Source: Cerasicoccus frondis
Lineage (GTDB): Bacteria > Verrucomicrobiota > Verrucomicrobiia > Opitutales > Cerasicoccaceae
DNA length: 64,000 bases
NCBI GenBank assembly: GCA_031296915.1
Contig: JAVDPC010000030.1
Location: 16,547-80,546, forward strand
Reading direction: 5' to 3'
Numbering within the stretch: the stretch's first letter is position 1; every line of letters begins with the position of its first letter. Shown here in pieces: positions 17,957 to 26,091 of the stretch. Under the pieces are notes generated by a model that was not told the origin of the DNA, ran no database searches, and saw only the letters and a program-made list of their open reading frames with translations. A program made the position numbers and the translations under genes.

Positions 17957-18042
17957 TGAGCGGGATCTCGATCCGCACCCCATGCTGAAAGAATGCCAGC
18001 CACCGAGCTGAAACTGTAGATCGAGGCGATCCGCGCTAGCTC
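17957..18042. repeat. palindromic repeat, degenerate copy (family of 35,081)
   Basis: Right arm GATCGAGGCGATCCGCGC and the preceding GCTGAAACTG closely match the element at 35,081-35,165. The left arm (GAGCGGGATCTCGATC) is shortened, so the palindrome is degenerate. Confidence 0.55.
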
Positions 18043-18162
18043 AGAGGGATGGATTGGGGTTAAGTGAAATGTTCAAAATAACACTACTTGGCTCCAGGTT
18101 GTTTGCCAACAAAAAAAGTGAACATTCGGGCATTTTTTGTCCGCTTTTCTTCATATCCAATC

Positions 18163-18624
18163 TCAGAAATATTCCATTGCTCGCAGGCCAAGGTATTCGA
18201 ATTTCCCGAAGCCAGCTTTCTTATCCTCCCAAACTCGATCACGAAGAATTAACGGAAAAACGTCCTTCGGCTCGTTCATCACTTCGTCCTCGGTGAAGAA
18301 GCGGGCTTCAACAATGTGCTCACGAGTTGCCTCCTCAGCTTCAACCGAGATCGCACCGCCCAAGAGCTCGCACAGAACCCACGTCTTGATATGCCGAGTA
18401 GTGGGCTCATGGAATTCCTCCAAGTAAACTGGCCGAATTGGCTCGGCATTTAATCCGGTCTCCTCCCTGACTTCGCGCTTTGCTGCTTGGCATATGCCCT
18501 CCGTGTCGATTACTCCGCCGCCCGGAGCGACCCAGAAATCGTAGCTTCCCTCTTTCTTGTGGCGAACGAGGAGTATTCGATCGCCATCAAAGACAATAGC
18601 ACCAGCTGAGATTCGATGTTTCAT
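18163..18624 (-). CDS. NUDIX hydrolase
   Basis: 153 aa. The Nudix box spans residues 36-58: GGGVIDTEG, then the catalytic REVREETG. N-terminal residues (HRISAGAIVFDGDRILLVRH) give the usual beta strands. It would hydrolyse a nucleoside diphosphate linked to another group; substrate not predictable. Together with the next gene it forms an AT-richer patch between housekeeping genes, with codon use unlike its neighbours, which suggests recent acquisition. Single domain of normal length. Confidence 0.88.
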   Translation of the reverse strand: MKHRISAGAIVFDGDRILLVRHKKEGSYDFWVAPGGGVIDTEGICQAAKREVREETGLNAEPIRPVYLEEFHEPTTRHIKTWVLCELLGGAISVEAEEATREHIVEARFFTEDEVMNEPKDVFPLILRDRVWEDKKAGFGKFEYLGLRAMEYF

Positions 18625-18707
18625 GTAATTTGCAGAACGTAAACATGGGATACGAAAAAAGGCGCAGCCTTATTCGTTAGCTCCATCGGCTTGTTCGAAT
18701 TGTTTTT

Positions 18708-19223
18708 TTAGCATTGTTCTAAGGCAAATTGCTTTAGTTCTTTCGGTGATTGAATGTGAAAAACATCTTTCTTTCCTTGGTAGCTCTCAACCAACTTTAG
18801 CAGCTTCGGTCGTATGTCTCGATCGATCATCCAGATCATTTTCAACATCTTCCATGTCATCGGGACTAAATTACACCCTTCTGGTTTCTCTACGGACTTC
18901 GAATTGATTAGAGCCTTAAGTTGCCTCTTTAACGCCCAATAGAGGTGAATCCAGACGCTGTGGTCCACAAAGATGATCGTATCGGCCTTTTCAAATCGTC
19001 CTTCTATTGTTTCCCAAGGCCCCCATCCGTCTAAGAGCCATTTATCTTGCTCTATGACCTTTCGAATTTCGGAAGCCACTTCTTTTTCTGGTGCAGCGAC
19101 CCAACCTGGTTTCCACTGAATTTTATCCACCGGGTGAAGTGGTAGTTTGTGTTTTTTCACGATGGCTTTGCAGATGGTTGACTTTCCACCTGCTGCATTT
19201 CCGATGATGGTTGCTTTGCACAT
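18708..19223 (-). CDS. P-loop adenylate-kinase-like ('topology modulation'/FlaR-type) protein
   Basis: 171 aa with an N-terminal Walker A GNAAGGKST (8-16) and the pattern HPVDKIQWKPGW...WLLDGWGPWETIEGR seen in small adenylate-kinase-related proteins annotated as topology modulation protein. FVDHS resembles the Walker B strand and RDIRPK the lid arginines. It probably phosphorylates or binds a nucleotide, but the physiological role is unknown. AT-rich like the neighbouring NUDIX gene and on the same strand (83 bp apart). Confidence 0.75.
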   Translation of the reverse strand: MCKATIIGNAAGGKSTICKAIVKKHKLPLHPVDKIQWKPGWVAAPEKEVASEIRKVIEQDKWLLDGWGPWETIEGRFEKADTIIFVDHSVWIHLYWALKRQLKALINSKSVEKPEGCNLVPMTWKMLKMIWMIDRDIRPKLLKLVESYQGKKDVFHIQSPKELKQFALEQC

Positions 19224-19244
19224 ATTATTCCATTTTGTAGAATG

Positions 19245-19493
19245 CTAAGAGTCGGTGTGATGTGAATGCTCACCCAGCGCGTCTTGTTGTGCTTTGAATG
19301 CTATGCCTGCCTTCCGCATGTCTCTAACGAAGCTAGGGTAGTCCTGTTTTTGACGAAATGAACCGATATGCTTTGTTACATTACCTTTTCGGTCATGAAG
19401 ACTATCAGGCAAATCCGCCAACTTACCAGACATTCTTTGATACAGAGTATGCATAGAATATGCCGATAGCAAAAGGTTTTCTTCGAACACCAA
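19245..19493 (-). pseudogene. short ORF, probably a decayed gene fragment
   Basis: 82-codon frame with only a TTG at its 5' end. Two codons upstream (plus 19500-19502) is an in-frame TGA, and beyond it the frame continues as plausible protein (GMLAKGPAIEAE, stop, then WKLVFEENLLLSAY). This looks like a coding sequence interrupted by a nonsense mutation. The readable part (LYQRMSGKLADLPDSLHDRK) matches no domain I recognise. A short genuine gene starting at an internal ATG remains possible. It lies at the edge of the AT-rich patch. Confidence 0.4.
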
Positions 19494-19587
19494 TTTCCAT
19501 CATTCCGCTTCGATGGCTGGGCCTTTGGCCAGCATTCCCGGGCTTCTCGGATCAGTGGGTTCATACTTCTACACAGCAGGCTGGTTC

Positions 19588-20040
19588 TTATGCCCTGGCC
19601 TGGTCGTAGATGGCTTTGACCGACGGGCGCACGAGCACGATCAGCGTCAGCACGCCAAGTGCGGTGCCCATGGGGAATAAGATGCAGTTGATGCAAGCCA
19701 CGACAAAAGAGAAGTAGTAATCTCGGCGCTGCTTGATTTTTCGCCCCGAAATGATGGTCGCAATCGCCAACGCCTGTCCGGCCAGAAAGCAAAACAAACC
19801 GGCTCCAAAGACGATCCAGCCAAACATACTCATCGGGAAGGGGAAGGTCTGCGGCGCGTTGTGCATTTCTTCGAGCATGGGGTTCGTACCGAGCAGGAAG
19901 CTTAGACCGACCAACATATGAATGATGGGCATGCAGGCGAAGAGCACTCCCACGCCGCCAATGGCGTAGTGCGCAATCGCGAGTGAATTCAAATGTGACT
20001 CGTCTTGGGAGGGAGGTAAGGGTGGAGGCGTTTCGTGCAT
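19588..20040 (-). CDS. small four-helix membrane protein
   Basis: 150 aa. A short Pro-rich cytoplasmic start (MHETPPPLPPSQ) is followed by four hydrophobic segments (around YAIGGVGVLFACMPIIHMLV, FGWIVFGAGLFCFLAGQALA, YFSFVVACINCILFPMG and ALGVLTLIVLV). The layout resembles the DUF4190-like membrane proteins common in Verrucomicrobia and Planctomycetes. Function unknown. The ATG at 20040 is chosen because the longer frame upstream is an overlap with the next gene. Possibly the last gene of the purD-phosphatase-rpiB run. Confidence 0.75.
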   Translation of the reverse strand: MHETPPPLPPSQDESHLNSLAIAHYAIGGVGVLFACMPIIHMLVGLSFLLGTNPMLEEMHNAPQTFPFPMSMFGWIVFGAGLFCFLAGQALAIATIISGRKIKQRRDYYFSFVVACINCILFPMGTALGVLTLIVLVRPSVKAIYDQARA

Positions 20041-20116
20041 GCTGCCATTATGACATTGTGGGCGGGCGACAACTATTGCAATGGGACGGCTTGTTTGTAA
20101 CGTCGCCGCTTCGGCC

Positions 20117-21220
20117 TCACAATTCGCAGAGTGGTTGGTTGGCGTTGCCGATGAAAGGATGCAGCTTGGCCTCGCCGGTGAGCCCGAAGGCCGCCAGCGC
20201 CTCGCGGAGCTTGTCTTTGGTCTCTTCGCCGGGATCGTAAAGCAGGAGATCGATATAAGATAAGCGCGCGCCGGTGGCGCCGCCGATGCACTCGCCGCGG
20301 AGCTCGGGCTTGAGCGCCTTTTCGATGGCTTCTTCGATCTCGCCGCGACGTGAGGACTCCTCACCTCTGGGCAGATGGCTGGAGGGGAAGGACACGAAGA
20401 CAAACTCGGCCCCCATGCCCTCAAACGGATTCTCCGGGATCTGGCCGCGCTCGCCGAGGAAGTCATTGATCAAGCGGCGGTGGCGGGTGTTGCCGACCAG
20501 GGTGTCCGAGCGGATAAAGCTGTCGTCGGGCTCGGGCAGTCGGTAAATGGAGTAAGCGCCAAACTGCTCGGGCGCCTGCCAACTGGCGCGAATCGATTCC
20601 ACCTCCTGCCGCAGCTCATGAATGGGGACGGATTTGGCCAGCTTGTCATTGCGGATGTGGATGTCGCCAATGTGGTTTTCCACGGCGTCCTCGCCCAGGG
20701 CTTCATCGAGCATGATGAAGATGATCTGGTAGGCGGCGTTTTCGGGCAGCTCGCTGAAGGCGGGGTGCCAGGCGCTCAGGTTGATGACCTGGCTGTCGCG
20801 CTGTGCATGCAGGGTGACCCAGATTTCGCCGGCTTTGATGCTCTGGCCGTTGATTTCCAGTTTGATGCCTTCGTTGAAATCGTGTGATGGCTGGCGGCTC
20901 GCATAAAAGGTCCAGCCAGGCAGCTCCGGGGCCTGTGAGAGCCAGAATTCGGTGAGCAGGCGTTTGTGGCTGTTGCCCTCCGGGGAAAGGGTGAAGGAGT
21001 GGCCTCCCTTAGCCTCGGAGTCAGCGCCAAAGACCCACGCGAGGCCAGGAATGATGTCTTCGCACTTGGCGCTGACTTCATCCGTCAGATCCGGGCATTT
21101 GCCAGACTCAAGGGTTTCGTAAAAGCGGGCTGATTGCTCCGCAAACCAAGTCCAAAAAGCGGCTACTCTTTGGTTGAACGGGATGATGATCGGCGCTTTT
21201 GTTTTCCGGCTGAAGAACAT
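20117..21220 (-). CDS. conserved hypothetical protein, 367 aa
   Basis: Soluble protein with no signal peptide or membrane segment. N-terminal MFFSRKTKAPIIIPFNQRVA leads into an alpha/beta domain with several Trp/Phe-rich stretches (FWTWFAEQSARFYETLESGK). The C-terminal part (~240-367) has a ferredoxin-like feel (EFVFVSFPSSHLPRGEE, LSYIDLLLYDPGEETKDKLR). I cannot assign a family. It starts 35 bp after rpiB on the same strand and may be the fourth gene of that operon. Confidence 0.75.
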   Translation of the reverse strand: MFFSRKTKAPIIIPFNQRVAAFWTWFAEQSARFYETLESGKCPDLTDEVSAKCEDIIPGLAWVFGADSEAKGGHSFTLSPEGNSHKRLLTEFWLSQAPELPGWTFYASRQPSHDFNEGIKLEINGQSIKAGEIWVTLHAQRDSQVINLSAWHPAFSELPENAAYQIIFIMLDEALGEDAVENHIGDIHIRNDKLAKSVPIHELRQEVESIRASWQAPEQFGAYSIYRLPEPDDSFIRSDTLVGNTRHRRLINDFLGERGQIPENPFEGMGAEFVFVSFPSSHLPRGEESSRRGEIEEAIEKALKPELRGECIGGATGARLSYIDLLLYDPGEETKDKLREALAAFGLTGEAKLHPFIGNANQPLCEL

Positions 21221-21255
21221 GATTGGCCGTCTCTATCGGTGAGGTTGGCAGGAAA

Positions 21256-21714
21256 TTAATCTTCCGCTTCGAGGGCAGACATTTTTTCGACGCGCCGGGC
21301 ATGGCGCTCACCGCCTGGGCCGTCGCCTTGCCAGGGGGTATTGATGAAAATGCGGGTCATCTTCGCCGCCATGTAAGGCGTGTCGTATTTCTGGCCGAAG
21401 CAGATGACGTTGGCGTTGTTGTGCAGGCGGGAAAACTCCGCAGCGTCCTCGTTGTGGCAGACGGCGCCGCGTGCGCCATGCACCTTGTTCACCGCGATGC
21501 TGATGCCGATGCCGGAGGTGCAAATGGCGACGCCGAAGTTTGCCTCGCCGCTCACCACATCCCTGGCCACGGCCTCGCCGAAGTCCGGGTAGTCGACGCT
21601 TTCAAGCCCTTTGGCGCCGCGGTCGATGACCTCATGGCCTTCGGCTTTCAGCGTCTCGATGAGCGTCGTTTTCAGGTCATAACCTCCGTGATCGGAACCG
21701 ATGGAAATTTTCAT
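21256..21714 (-). CDS. rpiB: ribose-5-phosphate isomerase B
   Basis: 152-aa RpiB/LacAB-family sugar-phosphate isomerase of the pentose phosphate pathway. The start MKISIGSDHGGYDLK is diagnostic (D8, H9 bind substrate), with the catalytic Cys65 in AICTSGIGIS and the conserved DYPDFGEAVA. ATG 21714 is certain on length and motif. It begins one base after the stop of the low-molecular-weight phosphatase gene, so the two are translationally coupled. Confidence 0.95.
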   Translation of the reverse strand: MKISIGSDHGGYDLKTTLIETLKAEGHEVIDRGAKGLESVDYPDFGEAVARDVVSGEANFGVAICTSGIGISIAVNKVHGARGAVCHNEDAAEFSRLHNNANVICFGQKYDTPYMAAKMTRIFINTPWQGDGPGGERHARRVEKMSALEAED

Positions 21715-21715
21715 T

Positions 21716-22210
21716 TTAGGAATTGTAGTAAAGTGGATATTGCTCACGCAGGAATTTGAGCAAGCTGGGGATGGCCTCGACCATGGAATCGCGGCAAAGC
21801 TCATACTCCGGCAGATCACGGCCAAAGGGGTCGGGGATTTCCACGGAGGCGTCGCCGCCGATCAGCTCGCGGAACAAATACATGTGCTTGGGAATGTGCT
21901 CGAAATGAACCTCGATCAGCGTGCGATGAGTCTGCGTCATGCAGAAGACGGCAAAAGCGCGATCCAGCAAATCTTGGCTGATTTGCTGGCTGCGGTGGTT
22001 GCGCAAGTCCAGCCCGACGGTGCTCAGCGCCTTAACTGAATTTAGCGAGGCCGGATCGCCGTTGTAGGCCGAAATGCCCGCAGAGACGACTTTGAGCTTG
22101 TTGAGCGGAGAGTCCTCCGCCGCCAGGCCGTGCGCCAGCAATCGCTCGCCCATGGGGCTGCGGCAGATGTTTGCGGTGCAGACGATTATGATGTGATCGC
22201 GCTCGGGCAT
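21716..22210 (-). CDS. low-molecular-weight protein-tyrosine-phosphatase family
   Basis: 164 aa. The P-loop CX5R is CTANICRS (Cys11, Arg17) and the general acid is Asp in IPDPFG near 126. The residue between Asn and Cys is Ile, as in tyrosine phosphatases; the related protein-arginine phosphatases have Thr there, so tyrosine or another phospho-substrate is more likely. Sits between purD and rpiB; the pairing of this family with rpiB and glyA is known from Firmicutes. Cytoplasmic. Confidence 0.9.
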   Translation of the reverse strand: MPERDHIIIVCTANICRSPMGERLLAHGLAAEDSPLNKLKVVSAGISAYNGDPASLNSVKALSTVGLDLRNHRSQQISQDLLDRAFAVFCMTQTHRTLIEVHFEHIPKHMYLFRELIGGDASVEIPDPFGRDLPEYELCRDSMVEAIPSLLKFLREQYPLYYNS

Positions 22211-22273
22211 GTTGAGGAAAACTTATAGCGCTAAGCCCGGCCCATGCACGAAAAAACGAAGACGAAGTTATCT

Positions 22274-23551
22274 TCAGCTCTCGCGCTCCAGTTGGCGCCA
22301 GGCAATGTCGCGGCGGTAGAAGGCGTTCTTCCACTTCACCTGCTCGACGACTTGGTAGGCGTCTGCCTTGGCTTGCTGGAGGGTGGGGGCGTTGGCCACC
22401 ACGCCCAGCACGCGGCCGCCAGCGGTGACGATTTCGCCTGCGTCATTCTTTACCGTGCCGGCGTGAACGATGGACACATTGTCCGGCAATTCCGCCGGGA
22501 AGCTGATCACGTCGCCCTTGCGGTAGGCGTCCGGGTAACCTCCGGCGGCCATGACGACGATCATCGAATATTCGTCCTTTACGCGCACGGTCTCGGGCTT
22601 GAGCTCGCCGCGGGCGCAGTCCAGGATGAGCTGCACCGGGTCTTGCTCCAGGAGCGGCAGCAAAATCTGGCACTCGGGGTCGCCAAAGCGGACGTTGAAC
22701 TCAACCACCTTGGGCTGGCCGTCCGGCATCACCATAATGCCCACGTAGAGTGTGCCGCGGTAGTCGATGCCGTCGTCCTTCAGCGCCTTGAGCGTGGGAA
22801 TGATGATTTCCTCGCGGACTTTCTTTTCCACGGCGTCATTGACCACTGCTGCTGGCGCATAGGCGCCCATGCCGCCGGTGTTGAGACCGGTGTCGCCTTC
22901 ACCCACGCGCTTGTGGTCCTGGCTGGCGGGCAGCATAATGTAGTCTTCGCCGGAGACCATGAGCATGATGGAGGCTTCCTCGCCGTCCATAAATTCTTCC
23001 ACCAGAATCTCGTGGCCCGCTACGCCAAAGGAGTTTTTCACGAGCATGTCGCGCGCGACCTGTTCGGCTTCGGTGAAGCTCTGGCAGATGAGCACGCCTT
23101 TGCCCGCAGCCAGGCCGTCAGCCTTGATGACGAGCGGGTATTCGGCGTTTTGCAGGTATTGCAGTGATTTGGTGAAATCCGTGAACTTCTCGCCCCAGGC
23201 CGTGGGGATCTTGTTGTTGATCAGGAATTCCTTGGTGAAGGTCTTGCTGGCCTCCAGGCGCGCGCCATCGAGGTTGGGGCCATAAACATCGAAACCGGCT
23301 GCGCGGAGGGCGTCTGCGGCGCCAATGGCCAGAGGCGCTTCGGGGCCGACGATGACGAGGTCGGCCGCGACTTCTTTGGCGAGAGCCACAATGGCGTCGA
23401 CGTTATTGACATCCAGCGCGCGGCAATCTGCGTCCAGCGCCATGCCGCCATTGCCGGGAGCGGCAATGATTTCGTCCACCAGGGGGCTTTTCTTGCAGGC
23501 GATGACCAACGAGTGCTCACGACCGCCAGAACCAATGACCAAAACTTTCAT
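22274..23551 (-). CDS. purD: phosphoribosylamine-glycine ligase
   Basis: 425-aa ATP-grasp enzyme joining glycine to phosphoribosylamine in purine synthesis. Motifs: MKVLVIGSGGREHSL at the N-terminus, VIKADGLAAGKGV (ATP-grasp), GEEASIMLMVSG, QDHKRVGEGDTGLNTGGMGA and NVRFGDPECQ. Full length. The ATG at 23551 is preferred over an alternative six codons upstream. It probably leads a leftward operon with the phosphatase and rpiB (63 bp, then 1 bp gaps). Confidence 0.96.
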   Translation of the reverse strand: MKVLVIGSGGREHSLVIACKKSPLVDEIIAAPGNGGMALDADCRALDVNNVDAIVALAKEVAADLVIVGPEAPLAIGAADALRAAGFDVYGPNLDGARLEASKTFTKEFLINNKIPTAWGEKFTDFTKSLQYLQNAEYPLVIKADGLAAGKGVLICQSFTEAEQVARDMLVKNSFGVAGHEILVEEFMDGEEASIMLMVSGEDYIMLPASQDHKRVGEGDTGLNTGGMGAYAPAAVVNDAVEKKVREEIIIPTLKALKDDGIDYRGTLYVGIMVMPDGQPKVVEFNVRFGDPECQILLPLLEQDPVQLILDCARGELKPETVRVKDEYSMIVVMAAGGYPDAYRKGDVISFPAELPDNVSIVHAGTVKNDAGEIVTAGGRVLGVVANAPTLQQAKADAYQVVEQVKWKNAFYRRDIAWRQLERES

Positions 23552-23706
23552 GGGCCAGAACAAACACACCTCACGCGCGGGATGAAAGGAAAAAAGATCA
23601 AACTTCTGTCCCGGGTTGCTCGCGCCAGAAGCCGGGGAACGGCCTATGAAATTTCTCCGTCTATGTTACTCGACATCGTTGAGCGGCTGTTTCTAACTGG
23701 ATTGCG

Positions 23707-25026
23707 ATGAAGAAACCCAACGTCATCTGGTTCGTCTGTGATCAAATGCGTGGCCAGGCCACGGGATACAATGGCGACCCCAACGTCTTTACCCCGAACC
23801 TCGACAACATGTCCATTTGCGGCGCCGCATTCACCCAGGCGGTGTCCGGCTACCCGCTGTGTTGTCCGTTTCGCGCGAGCATGTTGACGGGGCGTTACGC
23901 GCACAACCACTCGGTGAAAATTCACGAGGACAAGCTGGAAAACTCCTACCAGATCATCGCCGATGTCTTCAACGAGCATGACTACGAGACGATTTACCTC
24001 GGCAAATGGCACCTCGCGGGGATGAAGGAGAGCGAAGGGCGCACCGTGACGCGGACGGTGGCAAGGGAGGATCGCATGCGATTCGACACCTGGATTGGCT
24101 ACGAAAACAACAACAGCCAATGGGACTGCTATCTCCACGGGCACGAGGGAGATCAGGAAGTGCCGCATTTCAAGGTGATCGATTACGAAACCGACGCGCT
24201 GACGGACATGGCGCTGCAACGCATCCAGGCGCGCAAGGATTCCGATAAGCCGTTCTTCATGGTGGTTTCCGTTCAGCCGCCGCACGTGCCATGCCTGGCG
24301 CCGCCGGAGCACCGACATTATCAGGCGCAGCAACTGGAGCTACGGCCCAATGTGCCGGTTAAGGAGATCGCGCGGACACGCATTGATTTATCCGGCTATT
24401 ATGCGCAGATCGAGAACATCGATCACAACGTGGGCCGCATCATGGATTTGCTGCGCGCAGAGGAGATGATCAACGACACGCATCTCATCTTTTTCTCCGA
24501 TCATGGCGATCAAATGGGCAGCCAGGGCGCCTATGGCAAATGCGTGCCTTACGAGGAGTCGGCGCGTGTGCCGTTTCTCATGGGCGGCGGCGAGCCGATG
24601 AATTATTACAAGATCGCCGGCAAGAATAACTGCCTGCTGAACCACGTGGATATTGCTCCGACGACGCTGGGCCTTTGCGGCATTGCGACTCCGGATTGGA
24701 TGGAGGGCTTTGACTACTCTCACCGTCGCACCGGCGTAAATTACGCGGACCGTATACACGAAGAACCTGACAGCGCCTTTTTACAACTCATTGGCGACCG
24801 TGAATCCGGCTATGCCTGGCGTTGCGTGGTCACCAGGGATGGTTGGAAATACGCCGCCGTGCGCGGAGGCGGCCATTGGCTCATGTATAACCTCAACGAC
24901 GATCCTTACGAGCAAACGAACCTGGCATTCAATACGTGGTACTACAAGAAGCGCTGTGAGCTCAAGGCGCTCCTTCAGGACTGGATCACCAAGACCGGCG
25001 ACGACTTTCCCCTCCCATCCGACTAG
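23707..25026 (+). CDS. sulfatase (formylglycine type), apparently cytoplasmic
   Basis: 439-aa alkaline-phosphatase-superfamily sulfatase. Start MKKPNVIWFVCDQMRG gives the metal Asp12. The sulfatase box CCPFRASMLTGR (52-63) provides Cys52 for conversion to formylglycine (C-x-P-x-R with Phe in place of the usual Ser). The second metal site is FFSDHGDQMGSQG. No signal peptide is visible, unusual for sulfatases of marine polysaccharide degraders; the substrate may be imported or small. No anaerobic or aerobic maturase gene is in the window. Divergent from purD. Confidence 0.88.
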   Translation: MKKPNVIWFVCDQMRGQATGYNGDPNVFTPNLDNMSICGAAFTQAVSGYPLCCPFRASMLTGRYAHNHSVKIHEDKLENSYQIIADVFNEHDYETIYLGKWHLAGMKESEGRTVTRTVAREDRMRFDTWIGYENNNSQWDCYLHGHEGDQEVPHFKVIDYETDALTDMALQRIQARKDSDKPFFMVVSVQPPHVPCLAPPEHRHYQAQQLELRPNVPVKEIARTRIDLSGYYAQIENIDHNVGRIMDLLRAEEMINDTHLIFFSDHGDQMGSQGAYGKCVPYEESARVPFLMGGGEPMNYYKIAGKNNCLLNHVDIAPTTLGLCGIATPDWMEGFDYSHRRTGVNYADRIHEEPDSAFLQLIGDRESGYAWRCVVTRDGWKYAAVRGGGHWLMYNLNDDPYEQTNLAFNTWYYKKRCELKALLQDWITKTGDDFPLPSD

Positions 25027-25086
25027 GCAGCGTGCCGTTGCATCCGGATTGGCGCATGGCGCCAATGGCTAATCAAGGACTCTGAG

Positions 25087-25157
25087 GTAGCACAGGCGTC
25101 TCGCCTGTGTTGTTTCAGTTAGATGGGATCGGTACACAGGCGAGACGCCTGTGCTAC
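25087..25157. repeat. palindromic repeat with perfect 24-bp arms
   Basis: Left arm 25087-25110 starts GTAGCACAGGCGTCTCGCCT; right arm 25134-25157 is its exact reverse complement. Each arm is itself a small palindrome (CACAGGCG-TCT-CGCCTGTG). Lies between the convergent sulfatase and Fpg-like genes, where it could also work as a bidirectional terminator, though it has no T-run. Confidence 0.7.
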
Positions 25158-25241
25158 GCCAATACGCTTGTTCTACGTCAATATGCGCCGCCGCCACGTT
25201 GCCTCATACACATCGCTAAGCCATTTGCCCATCGGGCAAAT

Positions 25242-26078
25242 CTACCGGTCCAGCGGGACGCTGGGCTGGCACTGAGGGCAGAAGCAACTGGTGCGGCCGC
25301 CGACAGCTTTGCGTTGCAAAGCTTCGCCGTCTTTGGGGCAATGGCCGCCGTCGCGCCAGCGATGCCAGAAGAGCCAGCTCTCGGGGATGTTAACGTTTAG
25401 ATCGGGTGGGAGTTCGCCACCGGCGCCAGCGATGGCGCGCAAGGCGTCGGCCGCAACTTCACGAACTTTGCGATACAGAGTATTGCGCTGAACAGCGGTG
25501 AGTTGGGCGCATTTGGTTTCGGGGAAAATCTGCGCGCGCCAGAGTATTTCGTCCGCCATCCAATTGCCAATGCCAGGGAAACGCTCCTGCATCAACAGGA
25601 CAGCTTTGATCGGCGACTTTGCGCGTCGCGCAAGGAATGCATCCATGACGTCCGGCGTGAAAGCGTCGGATAAAACGGGCGGCGGAATTTCGGTCCACCA
25701 GTCCGGCGGCGCTTGGCCAATATGGAGCCTTAGCAGACCGAATTGACGCGGGTCGCGGAAGACTAAGGTGCGCGATGCTTGCCGCAAGACGAAGTGATCC
25801 CACTTGCCGCGCTCAGCTTGCTTTGCATTGCAAAGTAACTTGCCGGTCATGCCAAGATGTAAGCCCAGCCAGCGTCCGCCGGAAAACTGAAACAGCATTT
25901 GCTTGGCTTGCGCAAAGGACGCACGCAGCGTGACGCCGGTCAGCGCTTCGGTGATTTCTGCAGTCGATGAATCGCGGTAAATGCGCGCCTTAGGATTGCA
26001 CTCGACAAGCTTGACTTTGCCGCCGATTCCGGGGTCCCACTGCTGGCGGAAATATTCGACTTCGGCTAACTCAGGCAT
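25242..26078 (-). CDS. formamidopyrimidine-DNA glycosylase family protein
   Basis: 278-aa Fpg/Nei-family base-excision repair enzyme. The catalytic N-terminus is present after Met removal (PELAEVEYF: Pro1, Glu2), with the conserved lysine in AQAKQMLFQF and the helix-two-turn-helix RFPGIGNWMADEILWRA. The C-terminal zinc finger is atypical: GGHCPKDGEAL lacks the second Cys (Asp instead) while CFCPQCQ keeps the other pair and adds a Cys; the DNA-contact Arg in GGRTSCFC is present. A variant finger of this kind occurs in some family members. Could act on oxidised purines or pyrimidines. Confidence 0.87.
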   Translation of the reverse strand: MPELAEVEYFRQQWDPGIGGKVKLVECNPKARIYRDSSTAEITEALTGVTLRASFAQAKQMLFQFSGGRWLGLHLGMTGKLLCNAKQAERGKWDHFVLRQASRTLVFRDPRQFGLLRLHIGQAPPDWWTEIPPPVLSDAFTPDVMDAFLARRAKSPIKAVLLMQERFPGIGNWMADEILWRAQIFPETKCAQLTAVQRNTLYRKVREVAADALRAIAGAGGELPPDLNVNIPESWLFWHRWRDGGHCPKDGEALQRKAVGGRTSCFCPQCQPSVPLDR

Positions 26079-26091
26079 GGTGGTTATTTAT

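Larger units (their letters stand above)
17337..18162. other. gene-free repeat-rich region upstream of glyA
   Basis: No supported gene in about 825 bp. It holds a GT-rich imperfect tandem repeat (17394-17485), an 11-base G homopolymer (17507-17517), a cluster of GTTCGAA-type short repeats (17868-17915) and a degenerate palindromic element (17957-18042) related to one at 35,081. The glyA promoter should lie at its left end, but no convincing -35/-10 was seen. Confidence 0.65.

Noticed and set aside
18020-18060. tRNA-like GCGCTAGCTCAGAGGG sequence
   Set aside because: No T-arm, acceptor stem or CCA-compatible end could be folded around it; it belongs to the palindromic repeat.
23582-23710. Short frame overlapping the sulfatase start
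   Set aside because: 42 codons of basic, low-information sequence with no ribosome-binding site or recognisable feature.
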